Source: Perkinsus olseni
Taxonomy: Eukaryota; Perkinsozoa; Perkinsida; Perkinsidae
Assembly: GCA_013115135.1 (NCBI GenBank)
Contig: JABANP010000269.1
Location: 1 to 64,000 of the forward strand
Direction: 5' to 3'
DNA: 64,000 nt
In this document: piece by piece, positions 11,782 to 22,424 of the stretch
How the letters are laid out: every line of letters begins with the position of its first letter
Numbering within the stretch: position 1 is the first letter of the stretch
Notes under the pieces: generated by a model
Databases searched by the model: none
What the model was told of the DNA's origin: nothing
The model's input: the letters and a program-made list of their open reading frames with translations, nothing else
Program-made: the position numbers and the translations under genes

Positions 11782-12225
11782 ATGTACCTCAACCTAACTG
11801 GTCTGTACCTCATCTTCGTTGTCGCTCAGTGCGGCCCTGAGGTCTTTCGCGGTGACACTGAGAATACTCCTAGTGGACTGGGATCCCCCATCGATAAGAC
11901 CTATACCTATGATTCCTCTTCCAGCGGGGAGGCAGATATCCTACAGTTCAGGTTCACTAGTGAGCAGAGCGGTAGGGTTTACATAACTCCCTATAAGGGC
12001 CACCTAAAGAAAGGTCAATATGATTGTGGATATACTCTCCAGCAGAGCAGCGGTGCTTCACGCTTCACCGTGACGCTGAACTCTCCATGTGACGAAATCG
12101 TAGAGGATTCGGCCGGTTATTATGACGAGAAGTTCATCACTGGTTGCACTATTGAGAATGGATATCAGAATCTCACGGTCCCAACTGCCTCTACTGGGGA
12201 GGACCAGTATAAGCTTCAGAGATGA
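11782..12225 (+). CDS. small secreted protein, unknown family
   Basis: Single open frame of 147 residues. The N-terminus MYLNLTGLYLIFVVAQCG is a short signal peptide with likely cleavage after the Gln-Cys region. The mature part is hydrophilic with about five cysteines (near GQYDCGYTL, NSPCDE and TGCTIENG) and looks beta-rich. The ATG follows CTTTAG and ATTAG within 30 nt, consistent with the trans-splice pattern seen at other genes here. It is not obviously related to either large secreted family of the window. No function can be assigned; export is the only supported inference. Confidence 0.55.
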   Translation: MYLNLTGLYLIFVVAQCGPEVFRGDTENTPSGLGSPIDKTYTYDSSSSGEADILQFRFTSEQSGRVYITPYKGHLKKGQYDCGYTLQQSSGASRFTVTLNSPCDEIVEDSAGYYDEKFITGCTIENGYQNLTVPTASTGEDQYKLQR

Positions 12226-13495
12226 TATGTCTAATAATCTGATAGACGATGAGCGATGACTATAATTCTTGACCAAACGTTGTATCATTCTCGTTGTCGA
12301 ACGGCCCTTTCCATAATTTTATGTGTGACCACCACACAGTAGTACTGTAGCAGTACCCGAGACTTTTTTTCTCCCCGTCCTCTGATAGAGAACCCCATTG
12401 AATGAACCTTCATTGATACTAGTCATTACTGTGGACTAGGAATGATCCCCATACCTCACTGGTTGAGTTATACAATAACGGATTGAGCGCAAGTTGCAGA
12501 ACCTAACAGCAGTAATCGAGGGACTGCTTATTAAGCAGTATCTCGTGATCGCCAATCAAAGGACTGGACGAGAGAGAAAGACGTCTATTCTCATTGAAAT
12601 TACGATGCTCCTCTCTTAACATGAGGAACTGTCCTGAGGACAATCACTTCACGGTTCGTCTCGGACGGTTGGGAGGCAATGTATCATACAGTCTGTATGA
12701 CAGTGTCCCCCAACTGTCCGAGTCGAGCCGTCCGTTTATTCTCTCCTTGAAGTTCAAGGAGGGACCGAGGGAACGCTTGGAGGTGTGAGCTGGAGCAGGA
12801 CATTACGACAAGGAGTCCTTATCGCTATGTCCCTGTCAAGGACAACCGCCCGGCTGAAAGTTTCAAAAGTGAACGCAATGCGTAGGTCGAGCAGAGGGGT
12901 GAAAGCATTACGCGTTCTACATGTATGCCGATACAGTAGTCAGGAGAATGAAGACCAAGGGTTGACGGTTGACGTGCAGATTTTCCAGCCTCCATACAGT
13001 TTGTTAGTCTTGTGACGTGATTCACGTCACGTGACCAATGAGATAGTCTCAGAAGTAATCAGGTTTATAGAGAGTCACAAGTAACCCTCTCGCTCTGCTG
13101 GCGGAAGAACTTGAATTCCTGGATCATCTAGGCTGGATATGTGGTTCATCAGTGGAAGTAAACGTGTTGGCTCTATCGAAGGGAGATCCCAGTATGTTGG
13201 GACTACCCTCCTTTGCACTCAGAGAAGATACTAAGATGAAGTGCAGACGCGCGGCACGTTGGAATGCGAAAACTGGTCGTTAAGCATGTCTGTCTTGCTT
13301 ACCCGGGAGCTTCTTACTTAGAGGCTCTTAGTGTTTCGTCAATGTGCGAGCCTTGCGGTCGACATCGGGATTTTGTAGGCGTGTCGCGCGGTTCGTGTCC
13401 TGAGCCTTGGACCTTGCTTTCTGACCGGAGGGCTTCAAAACATCGCCTGTGGCGATTCGCCACCTCAAAGGTGGCACCTCCTCGCATCAGCGAGC
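12226..13495. other. hairpin-rich intergenic DNA
   Basis: No supported gene. Open stretches at 12594-12788 and 12785-13015 overlap strong inverted repeats, including the perfect hairpin CTCCTTGAAGTTCAAGGAG at 12743-12761. A longer stem runs from about 12657 to 12723 (CTCGGACGGTTGGG against CCCCAACTGTCCGAG). They are more likely structured spacer than exons. Confidence 0.5.
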
Positions 13496-13857
13496 ATGGA
13501 TTCATCTTCCGAACTTCGGTACGATATTTATCAGCTTTTGTGCTGGCCGCACGGTACCATAGTAAGTGTCTCCCTATCTTGGATGGATCTAACACTCTGG
13601 CATAGTATGCCGGCGCGGCGCCGGCTAATGGAAGTGGTGATACTGCTTTCTGGCTTGAAACGGTAGCAAAAGTGCGCAACGAGTTGGTGTACCTGACTGC
13701 AGATGGCAAGGCGGCTCAGATGAAGGAAGAGTTCGATGATCTTGGTCTTGGCAACCCTGACATACTGCTAGTCCCTGGCGGAGTCGAGTACGATGTGGAC
13801 TTTTTGTTGCCAAACTGCTACTCAAATACGTCCCTGAAGCCTTCCGCACATCGATGA
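13496..13857 (+). pseudogene. truncated DJ-1/PfpI-like protein, two exons
   Basis: The ATG at 13496 follows CGCATCAG by five nt. Exon 1 is 13496-13561, then a 44-nt intron (GTAAGTG to GGCATAG), then exon 2 from 13606. The reading frame contains NELVYLTADGKAA and NPDILLVPGGVEYDVDFLL. This matches the strand-helix-strand and DILLVPGG turn of the DJ-1/PfpI (class I amidotransferase-like) fold. The frame then runs to TGA at 13857. Another frame immediately after reads LLKYVPEAFR, which would continue the fold's next helix, so a frameshift is likely. The catalytic-cysteine segment of the family is not present. Either a decayed gene or a sequence indel; the fold assignment is moderate. Confidence 0.42.
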
Positions 13858-15662
13858 CACCAACTTACCACAACCTCAAGCCGCCGTGGCGAGAGACAGG
13901 GAGATTTTTTTGTGTTGGGGTTCATGACTCATGATTCATGAGTATTTGAGCAGCCATTTGGAGGTAAAAGTTGTCCTGTTGGCTCCTCGATAATTTGTCT
14001 GCTCGGCGTTATTTCAGTGACACCACCTCAATGGCATGTCATCGAGAGTCTTTTGCGATACGATATATCACCGTCGGGATCTGTCGAGGAGTGGGCGTAA
14101 ATTGCGCCACCTAATGGTCGTGGCCGACACGTCTGTCTCTTTCAGCACCAAATGTGCTACCCCGATCTTGCGTATTTCGCCCGGGCCGGGCAATGGCCGT
14201 TTATACTTGTCATATTTGTGAATTACCTCTTCCTGGATGACGGAGGAGTCTGTGCGTCATACCGTTACCAGTAGGAACGTGGGCATGAGTACAGTCCCTG
14301 AGTAGACGAGTTCTATCGTTGGAACCACTTCCCAGTTCAAAAACACACTCAACTTAGTCTCTCATTTGGACCCAAATGGTGATGAGTTCAGTTCAAAGGT
14401 GACCTTTCGGGTGACTAGCACCCGGAAAGCGAATGATTCTAAGAGTGCATCGTTTGGAACCTTTCGTTACGTTACAAGTTGTTAATAATAACAAGTGGGC
14501 CGAAAACAATCCCTCGGAGGGAGATCGGAAGGAGTGTCTTTTCGCTAAGCTAGTCGCTTTCACCAGGCAAGCACAGGTCAAACCACCTTCGTTACGTAAA
14601 GCGCTAGCATTGAACGCATAACGCATAGCACAACGCATTATGGACTCAAATACAGTTTATAACGAGTGATACGCGAGAATCTCGCGGCGAGATGTGGTAT
14701 ACAAACTGGGTGTAAACGCTTGATCATATCCTGCTCGATGTGACACAGGAGATTTACAAATTTTCCCAGTCTGAAATCGCCGGACCGCGTGACTACAAAC
14801 TTCAACAACATTCCGTTGTCAACGGAGCTCCTCATCTACGCACGTCATTAGTATCATAGCCCCAAGCCTGCAGGCGCTTGCTGGTGTCTCCGGGTTGCTG
14901 TTCGACAAGCTCTCTCGCCGGACCAGCAATGCCCGTTTCACGTGATTCAAGAGTCGCTTCCGGAGTCGTTCGATTAATAAGTCAGTCGATCGGGAGCGTG
15001 GGCCAAGGACAGTCCTTGAAGGACTAATTTAGTCCGATTAACAGGTGGAAAACCCGGCCCGAGAGTTTGAGTATAGGCCCCAGACTTACTGGTTTTCGAC
15101 CGATACTATCGGTCCGATAGTCACATTACCTCCTTTGAGAGACCCAAGTTGGGTCACCCAACGCCTCGAGAGGGGCTACCCCTCGGATCCCGAGAGCTCG
15201 GACGGATGACTCAGCGCCGGACGAGTCATCCCTATGGCGCCCTAGGCAATCGTTCTGTGCCCACGGGCACGCGCCCGGCGCGAGAGACGGCGCGTCGCGC
15301 CGTCTCTACGCACCGCGCTAAAAATGGAACCTTTAAGAGTTCAACTTTCAAATGGTCTCATTTTGCACGTGGTTCGATGACCCGCAACTACTGCCTCCGT
15401 CTAAAGGCTCTCGGGAGTTTCCCGCCATTCACAGCTGCAGCTCCCCCCGGGGGAGTCTCCCGCTGAACATGTCTAGAACAGGCACACTCATGGTATCACG
15501 ACCCATTAAGAACTCGTGGCCTGAAAGCCTTCAACTTCGAACATTTTTAACATGAGCGCGGCTTCGTGCTGACCTCGCCATCATCATCGAAATGCGACAT
15601 GAATAGGGCAGCACCAGCGATCTATCGCAGAGTGCTTGGTTTTCACTAAAAACCGCGGAAAA
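13858..15662. other. intergenic with a hairpin cluster
   Basis: No supported gene. Between about 15000 and 15320 short inverted repeats follow one another almost without gaps, for example TGGGTCACCCA, GAGGGGCTACCCCTC and GGATGACTC against GAGTCATCC. A GAGACGGCGCG / CGCGCCGTCTC pair is also present. The open frame at 15149-15466 is a by-product of these palindromes. Confidence 0.5.
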
Positions 15663-18440
15663 TCATTTTGTCTTCCTTCCTATCCCCGCCCGCTTCTTCT
15701 TTCCGCCTTTCTTCTTGATAACTCTGCGTTTCTTAGCTACTGCTCCTCCATTCGGCAGATTGGGATCCGATAGAAGTCGAGGCATCTGAGAAAAAATGTT
15801 GGAATACACATGCACTGTCTACATAACACAAACGAGCTGTGCTCATACTAGCTTCGCATCATCAATCATTCTCTCAAGTACTCCACTTTCTATCAGCTCT
15901 ATCTCGTTCACTATGAGCCCAATCTACTTATGTTGTGTTCTACAACTACACCTAATGTAACGAGATAGTGCTCGCGCTGCTCTTTGAGCCATCAATAATT
16001 CTTCAGCGAACTGAGTTAGCCTCCGCAGCAGATCGGTTCAACGATGCATTTGAGATAGTGTGACAGCATGGCAGCCCTCTGTGCTGAGAGACGTGGCGAT
16101 TGTAGCATGTACAGTACGATGTATAAGGAAAGCTTCTACCGGCAGAGTGATATCAAGACAGCAGAGTAGCAGGCAAGGCATTCGATACTCCGAGTAAGGG
16201 AAGACAATCTTACTGCTGGAAAGCTCGCTGCGTCGCGTAGTCTTTGTTCGGGCAGGACCAACGCCCTTTCAAGAACTTCAGCATTGATCTCCGTCCCAAG
16301 TTGCTTCAAGCGAGCCGCCAATGCGGCAACCTCGTCCGGCTGCTCTCGTCGACGATCCTTCATCTTGAGCAGCAATGCGCACCGACCAGTTGCGTCGCTC
16401 CGCCTATTTTCGTCATTTGAAGGTCTCCTGCTAATCGATATCTCGCGGGTGCGCTTGTCGTAGCGGCCAGGCAGCAACCAGCTCGAATGTATAACTTTTT
16501 TCATCATAACGCGGGAAGGATCTCCAGCCAATTCACAGCCGTCCAGGGCAGTCAGTGAAGGTGCCTGAGAAAAGTCAACCAATCAGCGAACAACCGCCTC
16601 CGCTGGGAGCAGGGCGTCTTCAAGTGACGGGAGCCGAGTCACCTTGCCGCTCGTCTCGGCGTTCCGTGCGATTTCTGTCTCGAGTTTGCCCTTCTCCCAA
16701 CTCCACCGGCTCAATGCAGCTTCGACTGCTTTCCTCTCCTTCACCTTCCTCACCTCAGCCAAGGCCGCCCGACACGGACCCGCAGATGGGCCACCTGAAC
16801 CGGAACGCGCAGGTAACAGGGTCACCATATCCGGGGTATGAGGTATCCCTCGCTGAGCTCATCCGGACGGCGATAGAAGCATCGAGAACTAAACCGATTT
16901 CAGTCTTCGCACCACGCCTCACGAGGCAGTACCACCACAACTGCTTGTGGTCTATTTATCCACTAGAAATACTGCGATAATTCTAATCAGACGATGCAGA
17001 CGAAGAAGAGCTGATGTTAACAGCCTCACGATTATGTCTACTTCTCTCAGTGTTTAGCCAGATTCTAGTGACCCATCAAGATCACCCGCGAACCGACCTG
17101 ATGTCGTGTTCTTGATCGCACTAACAGGTCGGCTCAAGTCCACAGTAGAGGTAGTCTCAAAAGTGGCCCTCGATGAAGCGGCAGTGAGTGGGCGGCTAGA
17201 TACGTGATGCGTCATCAACGCCTGAGCACAGAATGAACAGAAACCCGAGCCATGCAGTGTCCGTCACTTGAAACGCCAAGTCAAGCGTGCTGGTGTACCT
17301 TAACGTGGACCCTATTCCTAGCCGAATCGCCAGACGCGTGTCGTTCGAAAGGCGTCCGCTGCCGAGGCAGGGATGACCCGCGCCGATCGGGCATCTCTGC
17401 GACACAGAGGTCCCCCTACAGTTTATATGGTATAACCATCATCTGCGATAACGGTTATACCGTAAATCTGGCAATCTGTAACGTTACCGCCTTACCGGTC
17501 GCTCCCTGACGCCTCCCAGCACTGCGCTTCTCGGCCTCATCGGCTGCTGCGAGAGAGTTATGCTGCCCCTCTCGTAAATGGCAGACCGTGGTCGGAGGAG
17601 TTCCCTGGTGCTGCGCTGCGTCCGAAGGCTCACCGCGCTACCACTGTAAGTGGAGGCCGTCCTGGGCCGACGCAAATCCGCGTCGCTTTGAGGCTTCAGA
17701 GTGATGATCTTCCTCTCATCCGCGCCAGTACTGGTCCATTCCCTTCTAGAGGCCATCGAACTCGCCTCTTCGGAACGGTTGCCATCAACATGAGGCTCGT
17801 GGGTCCCCCTCACGAACCACCTGCAAGTGAGACAGAGCATTACAATGATTCATGATCGTTCATGAACTCCCAGTTAACTGTACGCAACGAGTTCCCAATG
17901 GGAACTTCCCATAGGCGGCATTCCGCCAACTGCAAAACCAGGCCACAAGGCTCATTGTCGCTCATCAACAGCTACCAGTGCTGGGCTTAGCTGTTCTACT
18001 TATTCCGTTGTTCACGCTATTACTAAGTCGGGCATGCCAACTCATCCTAAAGGTTGCACTGTGGGGCTACAACGGCTCAGCGCGCAAGGCGAAGTTATCG
18101 GGTACGGCTATCACAGAAGCTCGAGAACTCAAGTGGCACTAACTCACTCATAGGCTTCGTCCAAGACTTTCAGACTGCTTCCGGCATGCCCCGTAGCCGC
18201 TGGCAGACCCAACCTCGCTCTGGCAGCTGCGCGCCTCTCAAAGGCCGTTCCCGCTTCGAGGATGCTGGAATCGACCAACTGATGGAGCTGACGGGAGATG
18301 ACCGAACCTAGACGCGGAAAGGCGGCGTGTTGAGCGGATTCCCTCGCTTCAGATTGCTCACGCTGTTCGCTAGTGTTCGACCGGAGCCATGACATCATAT
18401 GCTTGTATTTCGGTGAGGTCCGTAATGTATGAGGAACCAT
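15663..18440 (-). CDS. coiled-coil protein with three RPR(S/T)A motifs and basic tail, five exons
   Basis: Exons 18440-18148, 17820-17496, 16852-16643, 16564-16214 and 15785-15663 join in phase to 433 residues. All donors and acceptors are GT-AG (GTGAGT, GTAAGG, GTGACT, GTAAGA). The first ATG directly follows CTGCTTCAG. The middle third carries RPRTA at 149-153 and RPRSA at 174-178 and 193-197. After that come charged helical stretches (AEVRKVKERKAVEAALSRW; EVAALAARLKQLGTEINAEV) suited to coiled coils. The last exon ends in a Lys/Arg run (KKRRVIKKKGGKKKRAG). No known domain is recognised. A cytoskeletal or nuclear protein is possible. The last intron holds a dispersed-repeat copy and, on the opposite strand, a fragment resembling an exon at 44583-44746. 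Confidence 0.65.
15795..15985. repeat. partial copy of dispersed element A inside an intron
   Basis: Matches 18965-19250 of the long copy (ACTGTCTACATAACACAA; TGCTCATACTAGCTTCGCAT; TCACTATGAGCCCAA). It lies within the last intron of the coiled-coil gene. Confidence 0.7.
16060..16145 (+). pseudogene. exon-like fragment shared with the gene at 43898-45313
   Basis: About 80 bases read ALCAERRGDCSMYSTMYKES. They closely match, also at DNA level, the minus-strand exon 44746-44583 (ALCAEGRGDCTMYSTMYKES). It lies on the opposite strand inside the last intron of the coiled-coil gene, with no splice context, so it is probably a displaced remnant. Confidence 0.55.
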
Positions 18441-18959
18441 CTGAAGCAGAAGCATCACAGCAATCACGTTCCCATCAGGCCACGTGATTCAAGAGTGAGA
18501 CGATGTGGGCAGATTAATGACTGAGGCTAGCTTGGCGACAGAATTGGGAAGATCATCAGAAGGCAGCGACCGGAGCAGCTATTCACAAGCACGCTGCTGT
18601 AGAGACATACATCATCGCTGATCTCCAGACTGGGACTTGGAGCGACTCTCGGCCGTCGAGTCGATAGGTCTGAAACACTCAGTTGTGCTGTGACGCACTG
18701 AATGACGTCACGGTCGGGGACAGTTACGGTAACAGTTACGCAGTTATAGGTCGCTCCTCTAGTGCTATGGGCTACCCTCCATCATAAGTGCGCACAGGTT
18801 TCCGAGGACACTTTCACACAACTTCTGTCCTCAAGCTGGGCGTTTATCTAGCTTGTATCGCTACGTTCTACTAGTAATATTAGTAATATTATATCAGTAA
18901 TAGAATACTATGGGATTACAATACTTAGAATAGGATAAAAGGACAAGGATACTTAAAAC
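18441..18959. other. spacer, no gene seen
   Basis: No supported exon. AT-rich words around TAGTAATATTAGTAATATTAT at 18874-18900 border the repeat that follows. Confidence 0.5.
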
Positions 18960-20000
18960 GGTATAAGAAGCATGTTTGCACTGTTTACATAACACAACCG
19001 AGCATCTAGAATTCTCTCGGCTACTCGCTCTATCCGCTTTCTCGCCTTCACTATCAGCCCAATCCACTGCACAGTCTATATTACACTATGGACCTATGCT
19101 CATACTAGCTTCGTATTATCAGCCATTTCTCTGAACTACTCCACTTTCTATCTGCTCTTAGAGCAGTGCTCTATCTCGGTCACTATGAGCCCAACCTAAT
19201 TGCGTTCAACATTTTCGAATCGACAACTACACCTACTAGACAACGAGACAATACATATTATTTTAGCACTAGTAACAACTTATATACTTTTTTAACGATT
19301 AGACTCTCAGGACCGAGGCCAACCAAGTGTGCCTTCTGGTCACTCGAGCGTCCGTGAACGCTAATTCAGAAGATCCTCAATCCAGGGTCGACAGGGGCCC
19401 GATAGAGAGCCGATAATTCTCACCTAGTTTGCTAGCACCACGAAAAGGGCCTCTACTCTGTCGAGAATCGTGAGGATGGCTCATAGGGTAGTAGCAACGC
19501 AAAGACGGCCTGAAGAGAGCTCGGATCAAACCTGCTTGAACCGATGACCAGTTACTGATAGGACTGATGCCAGCCGCCGTGTTTGATTGAGTTGACTTGA
19601 CACGCGACAGATCCGTCGATAGGACACTGGTCTTCTCATCAGAATCGGAATAAAGTTTAAAGACACAACCAAGTCTGCGCCAGCTCGAGAAGGTTTAACT
19701 CTGGCGGCGTCGAAAACCATCCCGGGTGAGCTTTCCCCATCCGATCGAAACTGGGGGCGAGTAAGAAAAACTGAACCAGAAAACTGACAATTATGGTTGA
19801 TGGCTATTCTCGTATTGCGGGGGATAAAGACGACTTTGTTCGTGAAAACACTTTTGTGAAGAGACTGACTGATTGAGAACAAAACAACCGAGTTTTGCCA
19901 TTTGGAATCCAATCTTTCATCTGTTGTTTCTTATCATCCGCTACTTAGCTTAGCTTCAGCGTAGCTTCTTGTCGGAGCAAGATAGGATCAGCGGTATAAA
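18960..20000. repeat. dispersed element A, longest copy
   Basis: Reference copy of a repeat found in parts at 15795-15985, 6345-6660, 23565-23750 and 61800-62215. It has no long open frame; the 128-codon frame on the minus strand at 19912-19526 has no recognisable domain. Ends are not defined because no copy is complete and no terminal repeat was seen. Probably a non-autonomous transposon or the decayed part of a longer one. Confidence 0.65.
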
Positions 20001-21276
20001 CATTACACTATTATTGTCGCACGTTTCGTTGCTTTGGCGAGAGGGTTATAGCTTTATAGCACTATTTTAATCCTTTCCCTACTTCACTCCGTCGAATGAT
20101 TCGCAGACCGTAAAAACGGTTCATAGAAAAATACAGCAAAGCACAGAATTCAATTATTTGTGTAGTATCATAGCGGATGTTAGTCAGTATCATGTGGCCT
20201 TGTATTCCTAATCTCTTCGTCAACTCAACGAGTTACGCATATTTCAAAAAATCTGAGAATCTCATGCAGCAGATTTGCTAGGTCTCTGACTCTGTGGCTC
20301 GGCGATTGCTCGCATTCGTCGGCAAGCTGTCGTCAGAACCCTAAGCTCGCTCCTCTCAATAAGAGTCAGTGAGAGGCTCTCATCGTCTTCTTCTAGATTC
20401 GTGTCTACGGCTGGCAGGTCTGTCTGTTGTATTCTTCTTACTCATACGTGGAACGCAAGGCCAAAGGGAGCTTGTGAGATGGATCTTATGAAAGAGCTAT
20501 TGCCCAGAGTCTGGGCCCCAGACTACTCTGCACGCATAAACATAGACGGAGCATAACACTGTCCCAGCCTCGATGTCACGCCAAAAAGTTGTCCCTTGAA
20601 ACTTTCAAGTTGAAAACTCCCAAATGGAACGTCGCACATTAGTGAAAAATGTTGGGCTCGCTGTAGCTGGTATGACGGGGACCTTAGACCAACTACTAAC
20701 TTGATAGCACCAAGTCGCATGGCACGAACTTCACAGAAGATACACTGCGCGGCAGCGTCCCCGTGACACGTTCACAGAATGTGATTCGGTAGAGTCGATA
20801 CTTGCTACTCATCGCCAGCAAGCTACTGTTCTAAGGGTTCGCCGCTGCCGAACCCTCGCGCCACCATAGCGCCTTCCGGAGTAGACCTATGGTTGGTGCT
20901 GTGCACCCTCCTTCCGCGGGGAGGCTCCTCTTAGGGCTATCCACTTCACGCCAAAATGGTGTCGGTTGCTGTGCTCGTACGTCTGCAAATAGCGTTGCTA
21001 GCCTTGCTTGCGTGCATCGGCTATGCAACTACTCACCATCATTGAACTTCGGTCAGGACTCGTGTTTCACGAGGTACGCTCCGTAGATACTGTTGGCTCA
21101 TTGGTTGGTGGATAACTCTGAGTGGCTGTTGAAATAGTACTGGAGAGATTAGCCTTCAGCTTCGTTGCAAGTAGCAGGTCATGCTGAGCGGGTTGCCCAA
21201 ACAATGGCGGGCGACCATTCCTAAAGCAGTTCCCCACTCCCCGTGGCGTTCTTCTGGACAGATCTGCTCTTTCTTC
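20001..21276. other. intergenic, no gene seen
   Basis: No exon with splice signals or recognisable product on either strand. Confidence 0.5.
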
Positions 21277-22059
21277 ATGATGAACGTCTTCTCGACCTGG
21301 CTCATCTTAACTTCACTTTTTGTAGCTACGACATGCCAAATCTCGGGCGAATTCGCTACCGAAGTAGAAGGCGTACGTCTGGCCTACAATGTGGACAAGG
21401 GCGGTGATGTCAGACTAAGTGCCGAGGGTCCAGACGGGCGACGATCCCGCGGTAGATCATTCCCTCTCAGGAGAGGTACCTCGCAATTGGACCCTGATGG
21501 ATTTTCCATCACGAATTACACCGTCGACTTAGGGCGCAGATCTCGCCGCCGTCAGCGCAGTTTCCTCCGCCCGGTCTCACGCCTCCTCCCGGATGCTAAT
21601 CTTGAGGAAGGAGATTTGACCAGCCTCACAATCACAGACTTCGGGATTATCCTAGCCCGCCTTCAAGGCCAAGAACTGGAGTTCATCTGGAATACCCGTA
21701 GTCTGTCTCCGGGCGTATTCAGGTTTCGTCAGAGAAGGGGTGGTATGAACGAGCTGACCTACCGCATCAGCTCCGATGGACGTGTGGAAATCAACGTCGG
21801 TTGTCGCGGACTTGACGGCGTCAGCGCAACATTCAGCCTAGAACAAGGCCGTGGTCCAATCAGGGTATACTTTGCAGGGTCTACTGAAGGTATCTCCATT
21901 GTGACTTTCCGAGAGCAGGTAGTTGCGCTCTGCGGAATCGGAGAGGATGCAGACCTGTTTCAAGTGGTGCTCTTCGCGGACGGGGACAGAATCTACGTGC
22001 CTTATCCGATTCCGGGCCGGAACTCAGCACTCTTGCCTCTCGACAGGATCGGCAACTAG
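21277..22059 (+). CDS. secreted protein, family 2, member A
   Basis: Single exon of 260 residues starting at ATGATG 21277, sixteen nt after TTCTGGACAG. An upstream in-frame ATG at 21181 would place the signal peptide internally and is rejected. The signal peptide is MMNVFSTWLILTSLFVATTC. The mature protein is beta-rich with three cysteines and a central stretch rich in Arg (GRRSRRRQRSF) that could be a processing site. It aligns with the protein at 56910-57632 over most of its length. Shared pieces include EEGDLTSLTITD against QDGDLTDLTQYN, GQELEF against GQEVTF, LSPGVFRF against LIPGRYLF, and a V(A/T)C near the end. Function unknown; extracellular location inferred. Confidence 0.7.
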   Translation: MMNVFSTWLILTSLFVATTCQISGEFATEVEGVRLAYNVDKGGDVRLSAEGPDGRRSRGRSFPLRRGTSQLDPDGFSITNYTVDLGRRSRRRQRSFLRPVSRLLPDANLEEGDLTSLTITDFGIILARLQGQELEFIWNTRSLSPGVFRFRQRRGGMNELTYRISSDGRVEINVGCRGLDGVSATFSLEQGRGPIRVYFAGSTEGISIVTFREQVVALCGIGEDADLFQVVLFADGDRIYVPYPIPGRNSALLPLDRIGN

Positions 22060-22086
22060 ACCTGTTTTTTTACACAGAGTCTCTGA

Positions 22087-22424
22087 ATGATCAGCACTCA
22101 GTGGTCTATAATTCTGTTGTTCATATTACTCGACGACAGGTCACCTTTCACAGATGGTTGGCCTCTGTATGTCTCTCACACTCTCACACCCGGCCCCAAT
22201 GACAATATGACGATATGTCACTCGATCGTCCCCGTTATCATTTTTTTCTCCTCGCTATCAGTCCGTCATCAAGCACCATCTTCTACCTGGTATTTTCTTC
22301 TCAAGTCTGTGATGAAACAAAGCACTGCTGTATCGAAAGGAGTACTGGTGGCTTTCCAGAGTACTGTGTTACACTGCCAGCTCGATATGCAGTCGCTACA
22401 TTGCAGTGTGAACGGCCATGCTGA
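22087..22424 (+). CDS. secreted six-cysteine peptide, two exons
   Basis: ATG 22087 follows TTTTTTTACACAG by nine nt. Exon 1 (22087-22216) encodes a signal peptide, MISTQWSIILLFILLDD. An 89-nt intron (22217-22305) with a long pyrimidine tract separates it from exon 2 (22306-22424). Exon 2 encodes CDETKHCCIERSTGG and ends CERPC at TGA. The product is 82 residues with six cysteines in the mature part, arranged C-x5-CC-x11-C-x13-C-x3-C. An unspliced alternative (22215-22424) keeps the same cysteine-rich end but lacks a preceding acceptor. It starts only 28 nt after the family-2 gene stops. Disulfide-rich secreted peptide by inference; no family recognised. Confidence 0.5.

Noticed and set aside
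12594..12788. Open frame that could extend the secreted gene at 11782
   Set aside because: It overlaps several strong hairpins and no phase-compatible splice to the upstream gene was convincing.
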